From the NCBI GenBank assembly GCA_000349905.1, contig KB722765.1, positions 309,699 through 373,698 on the forward strand: a stretch of DNA of 64,000 nucleotides. The letters are read 5' to 3'. Shown here one piece after another: positions 14,039 to 28,668 of the stretch (positions are counted from its first letter, which is position 1; each line of letters begins with the position of its first letter). The DNA comes from Volvariella volvacea V23 (taxonomy: Eukaryota; Basidiomycota; Agaricomycetes; Agaricales; Pluteaceae). Under the pieces are notes generated by a model. The model searched no databases and was not told the origin of the DNA. It saw only the letters and a program-made list of their open reading frames with translations. The translations under genes were made by a program, and so were the position numbers.

Positions 14039-14066
14039 GTTTCAAATTCCGTACCCCTGCCCATAC

Positions 14067-14084
14067 CCCCACTTATTACCCCAC
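14067..14084 (-). promoter_or_regulatory. Pair of Cre1/CreA-like GTGGGG sites
   Basis: Two GTGGGG hexamers on the minus strand (14067-14072 and 14079-14084) fit the SYGGRG consensus of the fungal carbon catabolite repressor. They lie about 30-50 bp upstream of the TATA box of a plant-cell-wall hydrolase gene. Hexamers are common by chance, so binding is only inferred. Confidence 0.35.
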
Positions 14085-14273
14085 AAATGAAGCTTCTCTG
14101 GAACAGAAGACATTGCTCAAGCGAAGCCTCGAGAGGCAGGGACTTGTAGGGACAAGAACGAAAATCCAATTGCCGTGGGAGGGGTCATGCTCTGAGCCTG
14201 TCTCAGGCCTCGTTGGGATAGCCATTTTTCAAAGAATAATCCGCGTAGACCCCGAGGTTTTGCTGAACATGAT

Positions 14274-15195
14274 TCAATAGGGCGCATGAGCGTCGTTGTT
14301 AACCGTTGTGATAATTGCATTTGGGTCAAGACGGAAGGCGATTTGTGATTGATGGTGCGGGGAAAACGAAGTATACGAAACTTGTGGAAACTTGCGGCTT
14401 CCGCCGGTTGAATTTCGCTTTTTGAGCGATTGAACGTTCGTGCTCAAGGCTGGAGATCCCACATGCCCGCTGTAAATAGAAACGAGAAATGAAATAGAAA
14501 ATCGCCGACATGGTGCCTTGCGAAAACCACATCGAGCCGAGGCATTGGTAGCGTAAAACCCATTGAAGGTCGAGGTACACCTGTATGTCAACGCAAGTAG
14601 AACAGCAAGGAGGGCTATATGTGCCAAGAAGTTTGTCCCGGGCCGGAGAATTGGTGAGAAGTTAATCACAGCATATTCGAAAGAAGTTAACTGGATGCTT
14701 AATGGGGGTGTAAAATAAAACAGGTGACTCCGTTGTTGGCTTCGCTTAGCCACCTGTTCAAGCGCCCCACTGAAGGGATTTTTTCCGCTTTCTGACATCG
14801 CTAGAAGAAATCAGATCTCTCCCAGATGGGATGCAGTCAACGTACCCGAAGCCAGACAACCAGGTCTATTTCGACTGCTAAAGATAGCATCGAGCTCGTT
14901 AATCAACAGAACCTGAAGATAAAATTAGTTCGACGACATTTCATCTTCTACCTAAGAATAGCACCTCGCTGGCTAATAAAATGCTGAGCTTGAGTAGTAG
15001 TCTTGGAGCGTTTTTCTGCAACTCTGACGTTGCAACACTGCCAAGAGCATATACGGGGCCCGAATGAACAATAGCGGAGGTTTCCCGAGATTCATCCATT
15101 TGCGAATATGCCCCCCGCTCATGTCCGTGATCTCCAGCCCAGAAAAATAAGGGAGGTCTGGGTCGTCGTGGGGTAAGTCCGTCTGCGATCAGAAC
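14274..15195 (-). pseudogene. Uncertain multi-exon coding remnant with a GDHG motif
   Basis: Three open stretches join in phase on the minus strand: 14965-15195 (FFWAGDHGHERGAYSQMDES, then TSAIVHSGPVYALGSVATSE), 14846-14912 (VLLINELDAIFSSRNRP) and 14800 down to a stop at 14274 (MSESGKNPFSGALEQVAKRS). GDHG followed by a Glu/Thr-rich stretch recalls the metal-binding loop of alkaline-phosphatase-fold enzymes such as the GPI ethanolamine-phosphate transferases Gpi7/PIG-G. Faint further similarity may lie upstream to about 15.7 kb, but it is broken by stops. I find no start codon, no full catalytic domain and no certain relative. It could be a decayed gene or a real unknown gene with unresolved exons. 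Confidence 0.25.
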
Positions 15196-16920
15196 CTGAT
15201 GCGGGGATTATGCACGAAATCCATTGTTTAGAAGGTAAAAAAGCTTATTCAAGAGGGTCGAGTGCGTACCTCGTATTACTCAGACATCTTCTCCCAATAC
15301 TCCAAACTCCTCCAAATGTCCTTTCATTAACCGTCAAAATACGAGAACCCATCCTACCTGATCCTCAAAAGAACGTTGGCAGAATGCTATAGTACCGAAA
15401 AGCCAAGAGCACGTTTGTTTTCGATGATTTTCCGAGGCGGATAGCCCCATTCCATTGATGACGAAACATGATTGGAGGGCTGTCTACTCATGTTCTGCCT
15501 CGACACGATCGCATGACTTTCGTGTCAACCTTCTTGCCAAACGGCAAAAACCGCATGCATTGAGGCATTATCGTTTAGAGATGACTGAACAACCGGGCCA
15601 TTGGCGGAGAATCATCCCGCAGAATGCCGATTCTGAGAGAGTGGATGCGATGGTGACAATGGAAGGCCTGTAGAAATTTGTTGGCATACGAGTTTTAGGA
15701 AGGTCTTGGGAGAGAGGGATTAGCGTGGAGTTTGAGTATTTTGACGTCTGTAGATCAAGTCGTTGGGTTCTTTGGGTATGAGAAAAAAAACGAAAGTGGA
15801 GCATAATAACCAACATTGTTGGTGAATAAGCTCAGCCGGAATGCCTAGATTTGCGCAAGCACAGGGCGTCGATGTCGCATATTCATGTCGGCGTCGCTCC
15901 TTCGTCGATCGATGCAGTTCAAGTTATGACGCTGGTATCCTACGCATGGGGTTTGGAATACTTGAGGCGAGATTGTCAATGATTGACAGTTCCGCTGACG
16001 ATTACAATTATCCTATCACGGTTCCTGCGGAGGCAATTGCCGGCATCTCAATAGCAACTAGGGGTTCTGCACACTAACGACGCTAGCTGCTCGGCTGTCA
16101 GGACCGTTAAAGTATTGGCGTTGAGAGTCTAAATTCCCCTTTGAGAGAAGAATTACGGCTCTGGCAGTTCGGCACTTCGCGTTCTGCATATGGTCGATAT
16201 CCTGAGATAGCGGGTCAACACGGACGTGTATTGTGGATGCCATTCAACGTGTCAACTCGCAGCAGAGTAAAGGTACTTTTCACGTGTGGCGGAAAAATCG
16301 TGATTGGAATTCATGGGAATGGCGGTCTGCACATGTTGAAGTCCTTAAGCATCCAGTGATTTGCGATACTTCATTGCTCCCGTGAAATCCTTGAGAAAAG
16401 CCAGGACAATAGCACTAGAGATGTTTTTAGTACTCATGATCATTCACTGAGGTTAGGATGAAATAAATCTCGGATATGAAGGCTCTTGAAGGTTCCTCAG
16501 CATCGTACATGAACAGGAGCTAGACTGCAATTGGCTCGTATTCCGGTGGCACAAATGCACTTGCAAACCCCCGGTCCGTGCAGAGCTTGTAAAGCCATTT
16601 GGAGAACATTTCCACCGCGACCAATGAAATAAGGATTTGCAGGCCCGTTCCGGTGCCCCCGCTTTGCCCTTGCTTAACGCCCAAGACTTTCTTCGTCTCC
16701 GAAGAAGCGAGCAAACTTCGGATTCCCCAGCCTCTGCCGTCCTACCCTACCCACCTTTCGTCATCCTTTGCAATGCCAATGTCAAAGAAGAACCGGATTC
16801 TGCCACGAAACAAGAGTGGGAATCGGGGAAAGTGGGGTTGGAGTAGTATTAACCTAGTTAACGTGGAAATAGAATGCTCACAGTGCTAGGCTGTTGTAAT
16901 TATACCGTATTTGGGATGGA
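15196..16920. other. Long stretch without a supported gene
   Basis: Short open frames on both strands have no recognisable domain. A 64-codon minus-strand frame at 16520-16714 is the best of them but shows no family signature. The left part may contain eroded 5' exons of the remnant at 14.3-15.2 kb. Confidence 0.4.
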
Positions 16921-18415
16921 TTAATCCGAATTTAACATATCTTCTAGAACGCTCTCATCGTAGTCCCGTTTTAGTGCGTCTAAAATTTCACCTAGCCCAT
17001 CGCCTTCTAGGATGGATGTTAAGTTAGTGAGTGTCAGTCCTATACGATGGTCGGTGACCCGGTCCTATGGCGACCAAGAATGAAAGGTGCAATTCTCAGT
17101 TTGAATTACGATACTCGTGGCGGCGTGAGGACGGACCTGGGCAAAGTTGTAGGTACGAATTTTTTCACTGCGGTCCGCAGTGCGGACGAGATTTCGGCGG
17201 GTATCTCTTCGCTGAGCAATGTCTTGGGTGATCTTTCTATCGAGGAGTCGAGCTCGAAGGACTTGGAACGCGCGACGCTTGTTCTGGTTTACTTGGTCAG
17301 AATTGTCGTGGCTACGTGGCAGAGTTGCAAGAAAAGCGTACTTGGTGTTGGCTGCGTTCGTCTTGCATAGAAACTGTGATACCGGTGGGTATATGCGTTA
17401 GGCGTACGGCGGATTCGGTCTTGTTTACGTGCTGCCCTCCAGCACCTCGAGCACGCATAACCTCAACCTTGACGTCGTCCATTGAGAATAGATCGTCATC
17501 ATTATTGCGTTTATTTTCGTCCTCCAGAGGCAAGACCTATCAATACACAACAATAATTTATTGGTAGAGGATGACCACAAAATAGAACTCACGACGACAG
17601 CCACGGTACTTGTATGCACCCGTCCACTAGCGTCTGTCGCTGGGACTCGCTGCACTCTGTGCACGCCACTTTCCCATCGTAAGGCATCATAAACGCCGTC
17701 TCCCTTGATTTCAACGATGGCATCTTTAGTCCCACCTCCTTCCGTCTCGTTACTAGCCACGACCTCTGTTTTCCACCTATTAATGTTGGCCTGCCTCAGG
17801 TACATCCTCAACAAGTCCGACAAGAACAAGCTCGCTTCTGAGCCTCCAACACCAGACTTGAGTTCCATTAGAGCGGAGAGCTGGGAAGTAGTAGAAGGAG
17901 GGACGAGCAGGGATGGGAAGGTGTTGTTTAGCGTTTCGGTGAGGAAATGGGTAAGTGATTGAAACTCTTCAGTAGCCATAGTACGCATGGTGACGTCTGG
18001 ATCGTTCAGAAGTGGGGCCGTCTCATCGAGGAGCTACGGTAGACGGTCAAGCCGAGTTGGGGTGGGTGGAAGTGAAATAGACCTACCTTTCGGTTTTTAG
18101 TCCATTCATCCCAAGCCTCTTGCAACGGTTCTGTGTCTTTGAGCTGCTTTAAGCGTGCAATGCTCTCAGGCGAGGACATGTCGTCAGAAACCTTGAAACG
18201 CGTTATTCAACATGCGAAAGTCTTGAGAAAGACGTGCTCACTTGTGAAATCAGAGCAGCCCGCTCCTCAATCCGTTTTCTTACTATCCGCAGAATTCTTG
18301 ACCCATCCTTTTCCAACGTTTGCCCTACATCGTGATTGAGGACTGCAGCGGAATATCGGCGGCTACAAACACGATAAAGCGTCCGAGCTCGTCGAGGCAG
18401 GAAATTGAAAAGCAT
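16921..18415 (-). CDS. MRF1: Mitochondrial class I peptide chain release factor (mtRF1-type)
   Basis: The N-terminus is basic and Arg-rich ([20 protein letters not shown]), as in mitochondrial targeting peptides. The body contains the RF-1 core ([38 protein letters not shown]) and the catalytic GGQ loop in [17 protein letters not shown]. Later exons add [15 protein letters not shown] and [16 protein letters not shown] and end EDMLNSD. GGQ triggers hydrolysis of peptidyl-tRNA at UAA/UAG codons in mitochondria. Introns with good ends separate at least six exons; the last two introns are spliced at HQ/NKRR and FAQ/DRVTD. ATG 18415 is the first in-frame ATG. It is divergent from the CSC1-like gene, 321 bp away. 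Confidence 0.9.
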
Positions 18416-18736
18416 GTTCACGTGACGCCAATTGTTTGATTCCCAAGACTTTGCCAAATTGCGGCCCTGGTGGGGGAGTCAGGGGCCCATTCATTTGATC
18501 TCGTTCTCCAGTCTGGGACGTCTGACACTCTTAGGAGCGGTTCTAGTAGCCTTTGAGACCGTTCAGTGTCGAGATGCGGACTTCAGCCGTCACTTCCAGC
18601 CCGATCTTGATGCTTTTGTTTGGCGTTGAGGGCGCAGCCAAACAGCAGCGGTCACGACGTCACAGTGGTGTGGCAGAGGCACCTCCGACGCCCACCTCCT
18701 CAGCTCTTTCATGCTCCACCACCCCACACGGTAGAA

Positions 18737-21700
18737 ATGTTTCCCTTCATCACGAATCCCATACTACGTAGCATTCTCATGCTCGATTCCGACGGCGATG
18801 ACCCAAGCTTACCCCCTGGTTCGCCTCCCACGAGTACGTGCCATCTTTACTGCCTGTGCCCGTGATTGATGTCATAAACACAACTCCGTTCATCACTCCG
18901 ATTCAGTCAAATTCGAGGGACCTTGGTTCACGACGCAACTCGTCATCTCTGTCTCTATCGGCTTAACTTCTTTCTTATTGTTCTCGTATTGTCGGACACG
19001 ATGGCCTTTAATATTCGCGCCACGGACCAAGCTCAAAGGTCTGCGCAGCCTCCCAAATGCAAAGTCATCCTACTCTCTAACATACATCGTCAGGTTTCTC
19101 CCCTCACGAAGCACACGCTCACCAGGCTTTCTTCGGATGGATAATGCCAACACTCAAGACATCGGAGGTCACGGTTCTTCAGATAGTGGGATTGGATGCT
19201 GCAGTGGTGCGTGAATGTATACCTCTGCTTCTACCCTTTACTTAGCTGATATCCTAAAGCTCCTCAATTTCTTCAAAACATCATTCTACCTGTTCTCCGT
19301 TTGCTCTTTCTTCGCGATAACCATCCTTATGCCCTTAAACTGGAAAGTGAGTCTTCAAGCTGTCCCCCCTTACTCACTCAAGGTAACCTCGTATCTCCAA
19401 ACCAGCACAACAAAGACGCGAACGACGGAGGTGATTGGCCGGATGACGGGGACGATTGGCCAGCACTCCTCTCCTCCCGTGTACTCTTCTACGACGACCC
19501 CTCATCTTCCCCTCAACAACCCGACAGGAACCGCACCTTCCCCTTTCCTTCAAAAGACTGGTACGATCTAATCAGCGATGCCAACTCGTACCTGTCAATC
19601 CACCTCATCTTCACATACCTCTTCACTCTCCTCTCCCTTCACTTCATCTACAAGAATTATCGTCGTTTCGTCCGATCGCGCCAGTTGTTCTCGCTCGAAT
19701 TGGTCCATTCTATCCCTGCGCGGACGGTTCTCGTCACGAACCTGCCCCGTCATTTACAGGGTGAACGGCCTTTGGCGGAGTATTTTGAGAGTATGGGGCT
19801 TAGTGTTGAGAGTGTCAGTGTTGTTCGAGAAGTTGGGAGCCTGAAGAGACTGTTGGATAGGAGGACGGATGCTCTGTTGAAATTGGAACAGGCTTGGGTC
19901 AGCTATGTCGGGAATCCGAGCACGGTGGAAGATTATGACCCTGAAGTCCTTGCACCTACAATAGACGGCGATCTCGAAGGCAATGCAGGCAGATTGGTCG
20001 TACCTCACCGAAAGAGACCGACGTTAAAACCCGGTTGGTTCAAACCGAAAGTAGATGCAATAGAGTATTTGGAGCGACAGTTCCGGGAAGCTGATGAACT
20101 AGTCAAGAGGAAGCGGAAGTTGGGCAAGTTTCGAGCTACGGAGACGGCGTTTGTCACGTTTGAGCAGATGTCGAGTGCGGTAAGTGGATTTACTCGCCCG
20201 TCGTTTGTTGTGCGTTTCTTGACTTTCACTGTCCTCCCCCAGCAAATTGCTGTCCAAACTGCCCATTCGCCACACCCTGATACATGCAAGACTTACCAAG
20301 CGCCTGAACCTCGAGACATAGTGTGGTCGAACATGACTCCAACATCAGCCAACATCCGAACTCGCGATGTCGTTGTCCTGTTGACGATGGCTATGCTGCT
20401 TTTCTTCTGGATTTTCCCTATCACGGCTTTGGCTAGTTTGTTGAGCTACAAGGAGATCAAGAAGGCTATGCCTTGGTTGGGGAGTTTGATTGACAAGAAC
20501 GAGAGGATCAGGGCTATTGTACAGAATTCTTTGCCTTCGGTGGCGATGATCGTTTTGAACGCTATCTTGCCATTTTTCCTGGAAGGTTTGTTGGTTTTGC
20601 GTGTTTTATGTGGGGTATTGACGAGTCTGCTTGACGTGCATCAGCTTTGACTTATGTCCAGGGGTACAAAGCCAGGAGCTGGGTCGAATACTCGCTCTTG
20701 AAGAAGTTAGTCTGTATGTGCTTGAGAAGCGTTAGTTGTTGTTGACCATCGTATTCTAGGTATTTCTTGTTCCTCCTTATCAATGTGGTCTTTATCTTCC
20801 TCCTCGCCACGACGTATTGGCAACTCGTATATGACCTCGCAAATTCTCCGGCCAAGGTACCAGAGAAGCTCGCAATTGCCTTGCAAGCTGGTCGTGCACG
20901 GTACGCTATCCCCTTCTTTAATTTGCTAATCGCTTCATTTTTTGACCCCTCCTGTTCTATACAACGTCAATGGCACATGATATAGGCATTTCTTCCTTTC
21001 ATATGTTATTCTACAAGCTCTCGGCATCATGCCCCTCCAGCTTCTCAATCTGGGTATCATATTGCCACGTATATTCTATCGCATGTTCTTAACCCGCACA
21101 CCGAGAGGTCTGTGCCTAATATGAATCGCATACCTAGCTCATCTGCTAATGTTTATTCCTGCAGATTATGCGGAGCTGAATGCACCGCCTATGATTAATT
21201 ACGGTGTCGTGTACCCTCAAGCAATCTTGATGTTTGTCATCACGCTGCTCTACAGCGTGACCCAGCCCCTAATCCTAATCTTCGGGGCAATGTACTTTGG
21301 GATGGCCTATGTCGTGTACAAATACAAGCTCCTCTTCGGTAAGCACCTCCCCCCTTCTCCTTTATTCATCGCTCAGCTCCCTTCCCTTTTACGTCACACA
21401 TTAGTATTCTACAAGCCCTATGAATCCCAGGGTCAAGCCTGGCCAATCACCTTCGTCCGTCTGATCTGGGGCATCATGATCTTCCTCCTCTTCATGACCG
21501 GCATCTTCACGCTGCGCAAGTCGTGGTTCCTCTCCTCGTGTCTTGTGCCCCTGTTGTTTGGCACGGTGTTGTGGAGTTATTATGTCGACAAGTCGTTCAA
21601 GCCGTTGAGTAAGTATGTGAGTTTGAGTAGCGTGTATGAGGTCCAGAGAGGTGTGGAAACGGCGGATGTGTTTAGGTTGAGGGATGGGAACCCGGTTACT

Positions 21701-22884
21701 TGGTCGCAGAGGTGAGCTAGCTCGTTTGATGGATTGTGCTTGTCTGGGTAACCTCGCCATCCGCAGTAACCTCAATAGGAGAAGGTATGCGCAGAATGAC
21801 GATACATTGTACGTTGCACCAGAAGACGAGCGAACGGACTATGTATGTTTTTGATTTGTAGCGTCCTTTGTTTATACTGAATGGTGTATTATACAGAGCC
21901 AGCCCCCAATGGCGAACTGGTATAGTGGCGTATTAAAGTAAGTGTCCACCTTTTCGTAATTTAATTCCACACGTCCTTATCACCACTCTCTTCGCCAGCA
22001 CCGGAAAGAAACGATACGGACACCCGGCGCTAAATGGAGTCTTGCCAGAGCCCTGGCTTCCTCTCAAGAAGGGACAAACCCTCGTCAACGGAACAGCCTC
22101 CAACGGCCATGGCACATCCGCAAATGGAAGAGGTGGACTAGTTCTGACATTGAGAAAGCGATACGAATTCGCAAGGAGGAACTTTGGGAAACATGGTAGC
22201 CCTGCGGCAAATGGAGCGGGAGGGGCGTTGGGCCTGACGAACATTGACACGTCTGTTGGAAGCCCTAGGGGTGGTGGTCCTTCAAGTGGTGGCGCGGGTG
22301 GCGAGAACGGATTGGCCGCGAACCCATGGGAGGATACGCAATCTAGATCACCCAACGGTCATGCAAGAGGACGACCTGCGGCTGGGGGAGGACAACAGGA
22401 CGGACACTTGCACCATAGGTTGAGCTTTGATCATGCGACGGGTGTGATAATGCTGCCGGATGATGGGGACTGGTTGATTGATGAGGACGTGGATAGTGAT
22501 GAAGAGGTTTCGGCTTCGGGGCCGACTTCTGCGATCAGTCCCAATCCACCTGCGAACCTCAATGTAGTGGCGACTCCAGTCCTTGGTGCAGGCAGTGTTG
22601 CGGCAGCAAGTCCAGGTGAAGGCGGTGGGACGGGAAATGGAACGAAAGTCAGCGGGGGTGGTGAATATGAGGACTCGGATGATTATGCAGATTCTGGCAG
22701 CGGGACTATAACACCTGCAGAGGGCGTTGTCGCAACAAATGCCGCTGAGCCTGGGTCGTTAAGCCCCGCGACGGCTGGGGGTCTGTTGATGTCGCCGAGC
22801 AGGGCTTCAAGATACGGAACGTATTTCCACCACCCAGAGAGAAGGCGACAGCTGCATATTCCGGGCGCGTTCCCGCCTGTTTAA
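18737..22884 (+). CDS. CSC1/OSCA/TMEM63-like calcium-permeable channel (DUF221 family)
   Basis: Starts MFPFITNPILRSILMLDSDG. The first membrane helix (TTQLVISVSIGLTSFLLF) lies across the first intron; further helices include FKTSFYLFSVCSFFAITIL and LIFTYLFTLLSLHFIY. A long cytosolic PHM7-type domain follows (RTVLVTNLPRHLQGERPLAE ... ATETAFVTFEQMSSA). The RSN1_7TM core comes next (VVLLTMAMLLFFWIFPIT, YFLFLLINVVFIFLL, FLSYVILQALGIMP, PPMINYGVVYPQAILMFVIT). The family forms osmotically or mechanically gated cation channels in fungal membranes. The C-terminal cytosolic tail, about 280 residues, is Gly/Ser-rich and acidic and ends at 22884. There are ten or more short introns. The product is roughly 1,100 residues, which is long for the family because of this tail. 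Confidence 0.85.
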
Positions 22885-23353
22885 TGTCTTCGTTTTGTAG
22901 ATTTCATTGTCTATACCCCTTGTCATCGCCTCTTGCATTATAGTTGTCCAAAGTACTATTACTAGTTGATTCATATTACACCAGGATCTGTTGTGTTATA
23001 TGCCATCTTATCCTCCGTTTTGTATTTGATCTACTCTGTTTAATCTGCCTTTTTCTACTATGCGACTTAGATCTTGTTCGGTTTGTTCTTCATATTGACC
23101 CCCTCCCTCCTTTCACCCACATTGCGAAAAATCACGTTTGAACCGAGTCCCTCTCCGAGAAGCCCGAGCTGCGGCGCTATGACTGTGGGAATATAATCTC
23201 ATGTTTTCAACCTCGTCGAGTCATGGTACTGCTAATCAGGTACTGAGGTTGCTTCTCATGCAGATAGTAGGTCGCACTAGCCACACAGAGGTAAGAGTTG
23301 AACATGGTTAAGGAGGGACCCCTAACGCTTGATCTGTTATATAGCTTGCTGAT
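22885..23353. other. Intergenic, T-rich
   Basis: The 3' flank of the channel gene followed by sequence without a supported gene. Confidence 0.5.
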
Positions 23354-24638
23354 ATGCTCTACCTCGATATCCTGAGTGCAATACTTGGTATTCTTGCCCA
23401 GGATGTGAACTGGGAGTATCGCAGTTACGTACCACAGGTCCCCCATGTTTGTAGGTACTGGAGATCTGTGCCTTGCCGACCCAAATACCCTCTTGTCTTA
23501 TAGATCCTTGAAATACCTTGAAATCAGTGTTTCCCCATGGTCAACCTCGTCCCTGCTCAACACACTCTCCCAACTTCCTTACCTCGAAGAACTATGGATT
23601 AATATTCCGGGTGGTCCACAGATATCTTCTGATGAGATAGCTCCGACGCAAAAACTAAATAAATTCCAATCTCTTCGGAAATTTCGTGTACAGTTCAGTT
23701 ACTTCATCCCCCGGGTCTGGGTCAGCGCACTTGGGTCAATCAGCCTCCCTCGTTGCACGAATCTAGATGTCAAGTTTACTTCATGGTACTCCTACCGCGG
23801 CCAAACCTATGAAGGTACTCCATCTATTCTTCCACGAATGCTGGACAGCACTCTCATCTTACAGGCCCCAATTAATTTTCTTTTCCTTTCACAAGGATAT
23901 TTCAGCGTCCGGACCTGGAAGAGCGGTGAAAACATTGCTAACACAGGCAAGCTGGCCTGTTTGCCGGATCTGCCCTGGAATATCGGATACCCAATACTTC
24001 AATTCGAAAGCGATCGCAATTCATGTTCACCCCATGAACCACCAGGATCTCGTTTCAATGACGTCATTACATATTCACTTCTCGACCACTTCAATTTTCG
24101 GAACCTTCAGCTCCTTGCATGGGAGCACTATCGACCATACGACAACGCTTTGCTAAGTTTACGCCCTAGCTCTTTCGCAGGGATGGAAGCACTGCAGATC
24201 ATTAAAATGCACACAAGGTATTCCGAATTTTTAGATGGATTACTCCCGCAGGTGGACCCAGTTCCGAACCAGGGAGAATCCAGTCCTGGCGTGCTCGGTG
24301 AGTTCATTACCATTGCAGGTTATTCCAGCTCACTCGCCTTCTGTAGTTCCGCTGACATTCTCAACAGGGCCTATATCAAATCGAGACGTCGTATGTCCAA
24401 ACCTAAAACAGATCATAGTGGTGGTATTGGGAGCAAGGACCCAACGCATGAAACTCTGTTCTATCAATCAATGGCAGATAAATTAGCGAGAAGAAATGCT
24501 GCGACTGGCGGTCTTCTGGGTAACTTGACTATACTCGGAGGACGTGAATTAACACCCGAAGAGAAGAAAATGCTGCAAGACGTTGTACGGTCTCTCGAAA
24601 TTCAGGAGGGGGGACGATATACCCGTTTGTATGACTAG
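23354..24638 (+). pseudogene. F-box/LRR family copy A, internally deleted and frameshifted
   Basis: From ATG 23354 the text MLYLDILSAILGILAQDV ... YVPQVPHVCRYWRSV is the F-box of the family seen intact at 34924-36658. It stops soon after and the frame changes. The text then jumps to SLKYLEISVS and LPYLEELWI, which in relatives lie over 100 residues further on. The middle LRR part is therefore missing. Downstream LLAWEHYRPYDNALL and MEALQIIKMHTRYSEFLDGL match the family. A well-formed intron after the Leu/Gly near 24298 (GTGAGT...AACAG) leads to VVCPNLKQIIVVV, but the conserved C-terminus (DKLARRNAATGGLLGNLTIL) is in another frame. Deletion plus two frame breaks indicate a pseudogene. Confidence 0.7.
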
Positions 24639-24929
24639 TATACTCAGTATGCAGTTGGTTGCGAGTTCTGCCCGGATACGTGCACTCTGATCAATGCTTG
24701 TACCTTTCTTAGTTCATCTGCTTACTGTACGCGTGCTTCGAAGCTCAGGTAAATTGATAGGATTCCACTTGCAGGTGACCATTGGCTAGTTCCACGCAGT
24801 ACCATGCAAAGTAGGTATGCAGAGTAGGTGAAACAGAAAGCGTATAATTTGTTCCCAGTCGAATAATATATACATGATTCTATCTACAATTATCATTGTC
24901 CCAGTGTTAGTATACTTATAATTGACAGT

Positions 24930-27214
<2,285 letters not shown>

Positions 27215-27514
27215 TGTCTATATGCAAAGTAGGAGAGTAAAAGTGAGGATGATACTCTTCGAGCGATTTCACGCCGTCCTTATATTCACGTCCAGTCGGT
27301 TAAGAACTTGACAAGTGCTCAATATTCGGCAGCAGAAGGCATCTGTGAGCATACGCCGAGACTCCGAGGTACGGGATATCGGATGGGGATACGCACTGAA
27401 GGGTTTATCAGGGTAAGCATGAAATGAATGGTGCAGCGGGATTCCCATGATGACTGGTATAACAACCATGCTAGGCAGGCACCAATTTGCGTAACTTCAA
27501 GGAGCCACATCTCT

Positions 27515-27528
27515 GCGCCGCGCGGCGC
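27515..27528. repeat. 14-bp perfect GC palindrome
   Basis: GCGCCGCGCGGCGC is its own reverse complement and lies in the upstream flank of the GMC gene. No function is assigned. Confidence 0.3.
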
Positions 27529-27867
27529 CGCAAGGAGACCAGAGTACAGCTGATTACGCGCCACTCGTCGAAAAGGCACTAATAACAGCGATGCGCGTAA
27601 TAGTCCTAGCCAGACCGTAAGACCAACAGCAAAGGAACTAATTGAGCCCATTCGGACCCGCACGAGATGTCGAGATGAAGCGGCAGTCTCCACTCCTGAG
27701 CAAGCCGGAGACAGAAGATTTGACAATATCGCATGTTACGTGGCGCAACTGACTGGTTTAAGGCGTATTCATAGAAGGAACCTGATGGAAACGGCGTTGG
27801 CTGGGAAGGAGACACATGGGCTTGAAGACAAGAAGCTAACCGTGACGCGCCGTGACAGAGATCGGAT

Positions 27868-28233
27868 GTGACAGAACCCGGATTCACGCCACACGGGTTG
27901 CACGGAGCGCGCTCACTACGTCTTCCACATCCCCGTCGTATCCGTTCTTTGGACCCATATGCCGGCTTGACTTTGTTAACGGGCTTCTATTCCGAAATCT
28001 CCAATTCAGCGGTACAAGAATTATCTCATTTTCATTGGACCTCAACGCACCAGCCACAGACAATTCCCTTCAAACCATTCAGTGACGATGCGCCGCAATT
28101 GAAATATCTGACGTTCCGCTGCTATCGGACTCACGATTGGCCATCTCTCGCCTCCTTTCAGTCATTCGCCATGCCCTTAACCTCTACCAAGTTGATCCAG
28201 CGCTGTGTTATCCTAGGGACTGTGACAAGCTGA
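27868..28233 (+). pseudogene. F-box/LRR family copy B, internal fragment only
   Basis: The reading TIPFKPFSDDAPQLKYLTF then DWPSLASFQS aligns with TIPFELFNNDMPNLKSLTL then DWYSISSFQS of the intact gene at 34924-36658. Upstream text (DPYAGLTLLTGFYSEISNSA) aligns with its RPYSHISNPQ region. Neither an F-box nor the C-terminal part is present around it. It is a stand-alone relic of the LRR middle, the same part that copy A has lost. Confidence 0.55.
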
Positions 28234-28668
28234 ACGCCACGCGCTGATGCGGAGTGGTGCAGATTCCCCATCTTTAATCACTGCTCGATTCCTTATTAAG
28301 AGTCGGGCCTTGCTCCTTCCAGGGCAAATGAGCTTACGTTCAGAGATTGCATACTCAGTAACGCCTGGTTCTCGATAGTGGCTCTGAATAATGTAGGTGC
28401 ATTACACACTATATTCATTGGTGATACGGTGTACAAGGGCGGGAAGAGATTCCACTAGCATGGACACAGCTAAGTATACAACAACCGATAGCAATAGAAC
28501 AACACTAGCAGCACAGGACGAGAAAAAGTCAACAAGGAAAAAAATACACAATCCATCTGCAGTCAAACTGGCTCAACAAGTCCAAAACCCGAGGTTCGAG
28601 GAAAAATCTGATCAAGAACAAAGATGTTAGAAAGCCCATACGCATATACGTGGGTTCACTCACCAAGT
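28234..28668. other. Intergenic
   Basis: No supported gene; the 3' flank of the RING gene to the right. Confidence 0.5.

Noticed and set aside
27319..27726. Hydrophobic 135-codon minus-strand frame upstream of the GMC gene
   Set aside because: No clear topology or family; probably a chance frame, although a small membrane protein cannot be fully excluded.
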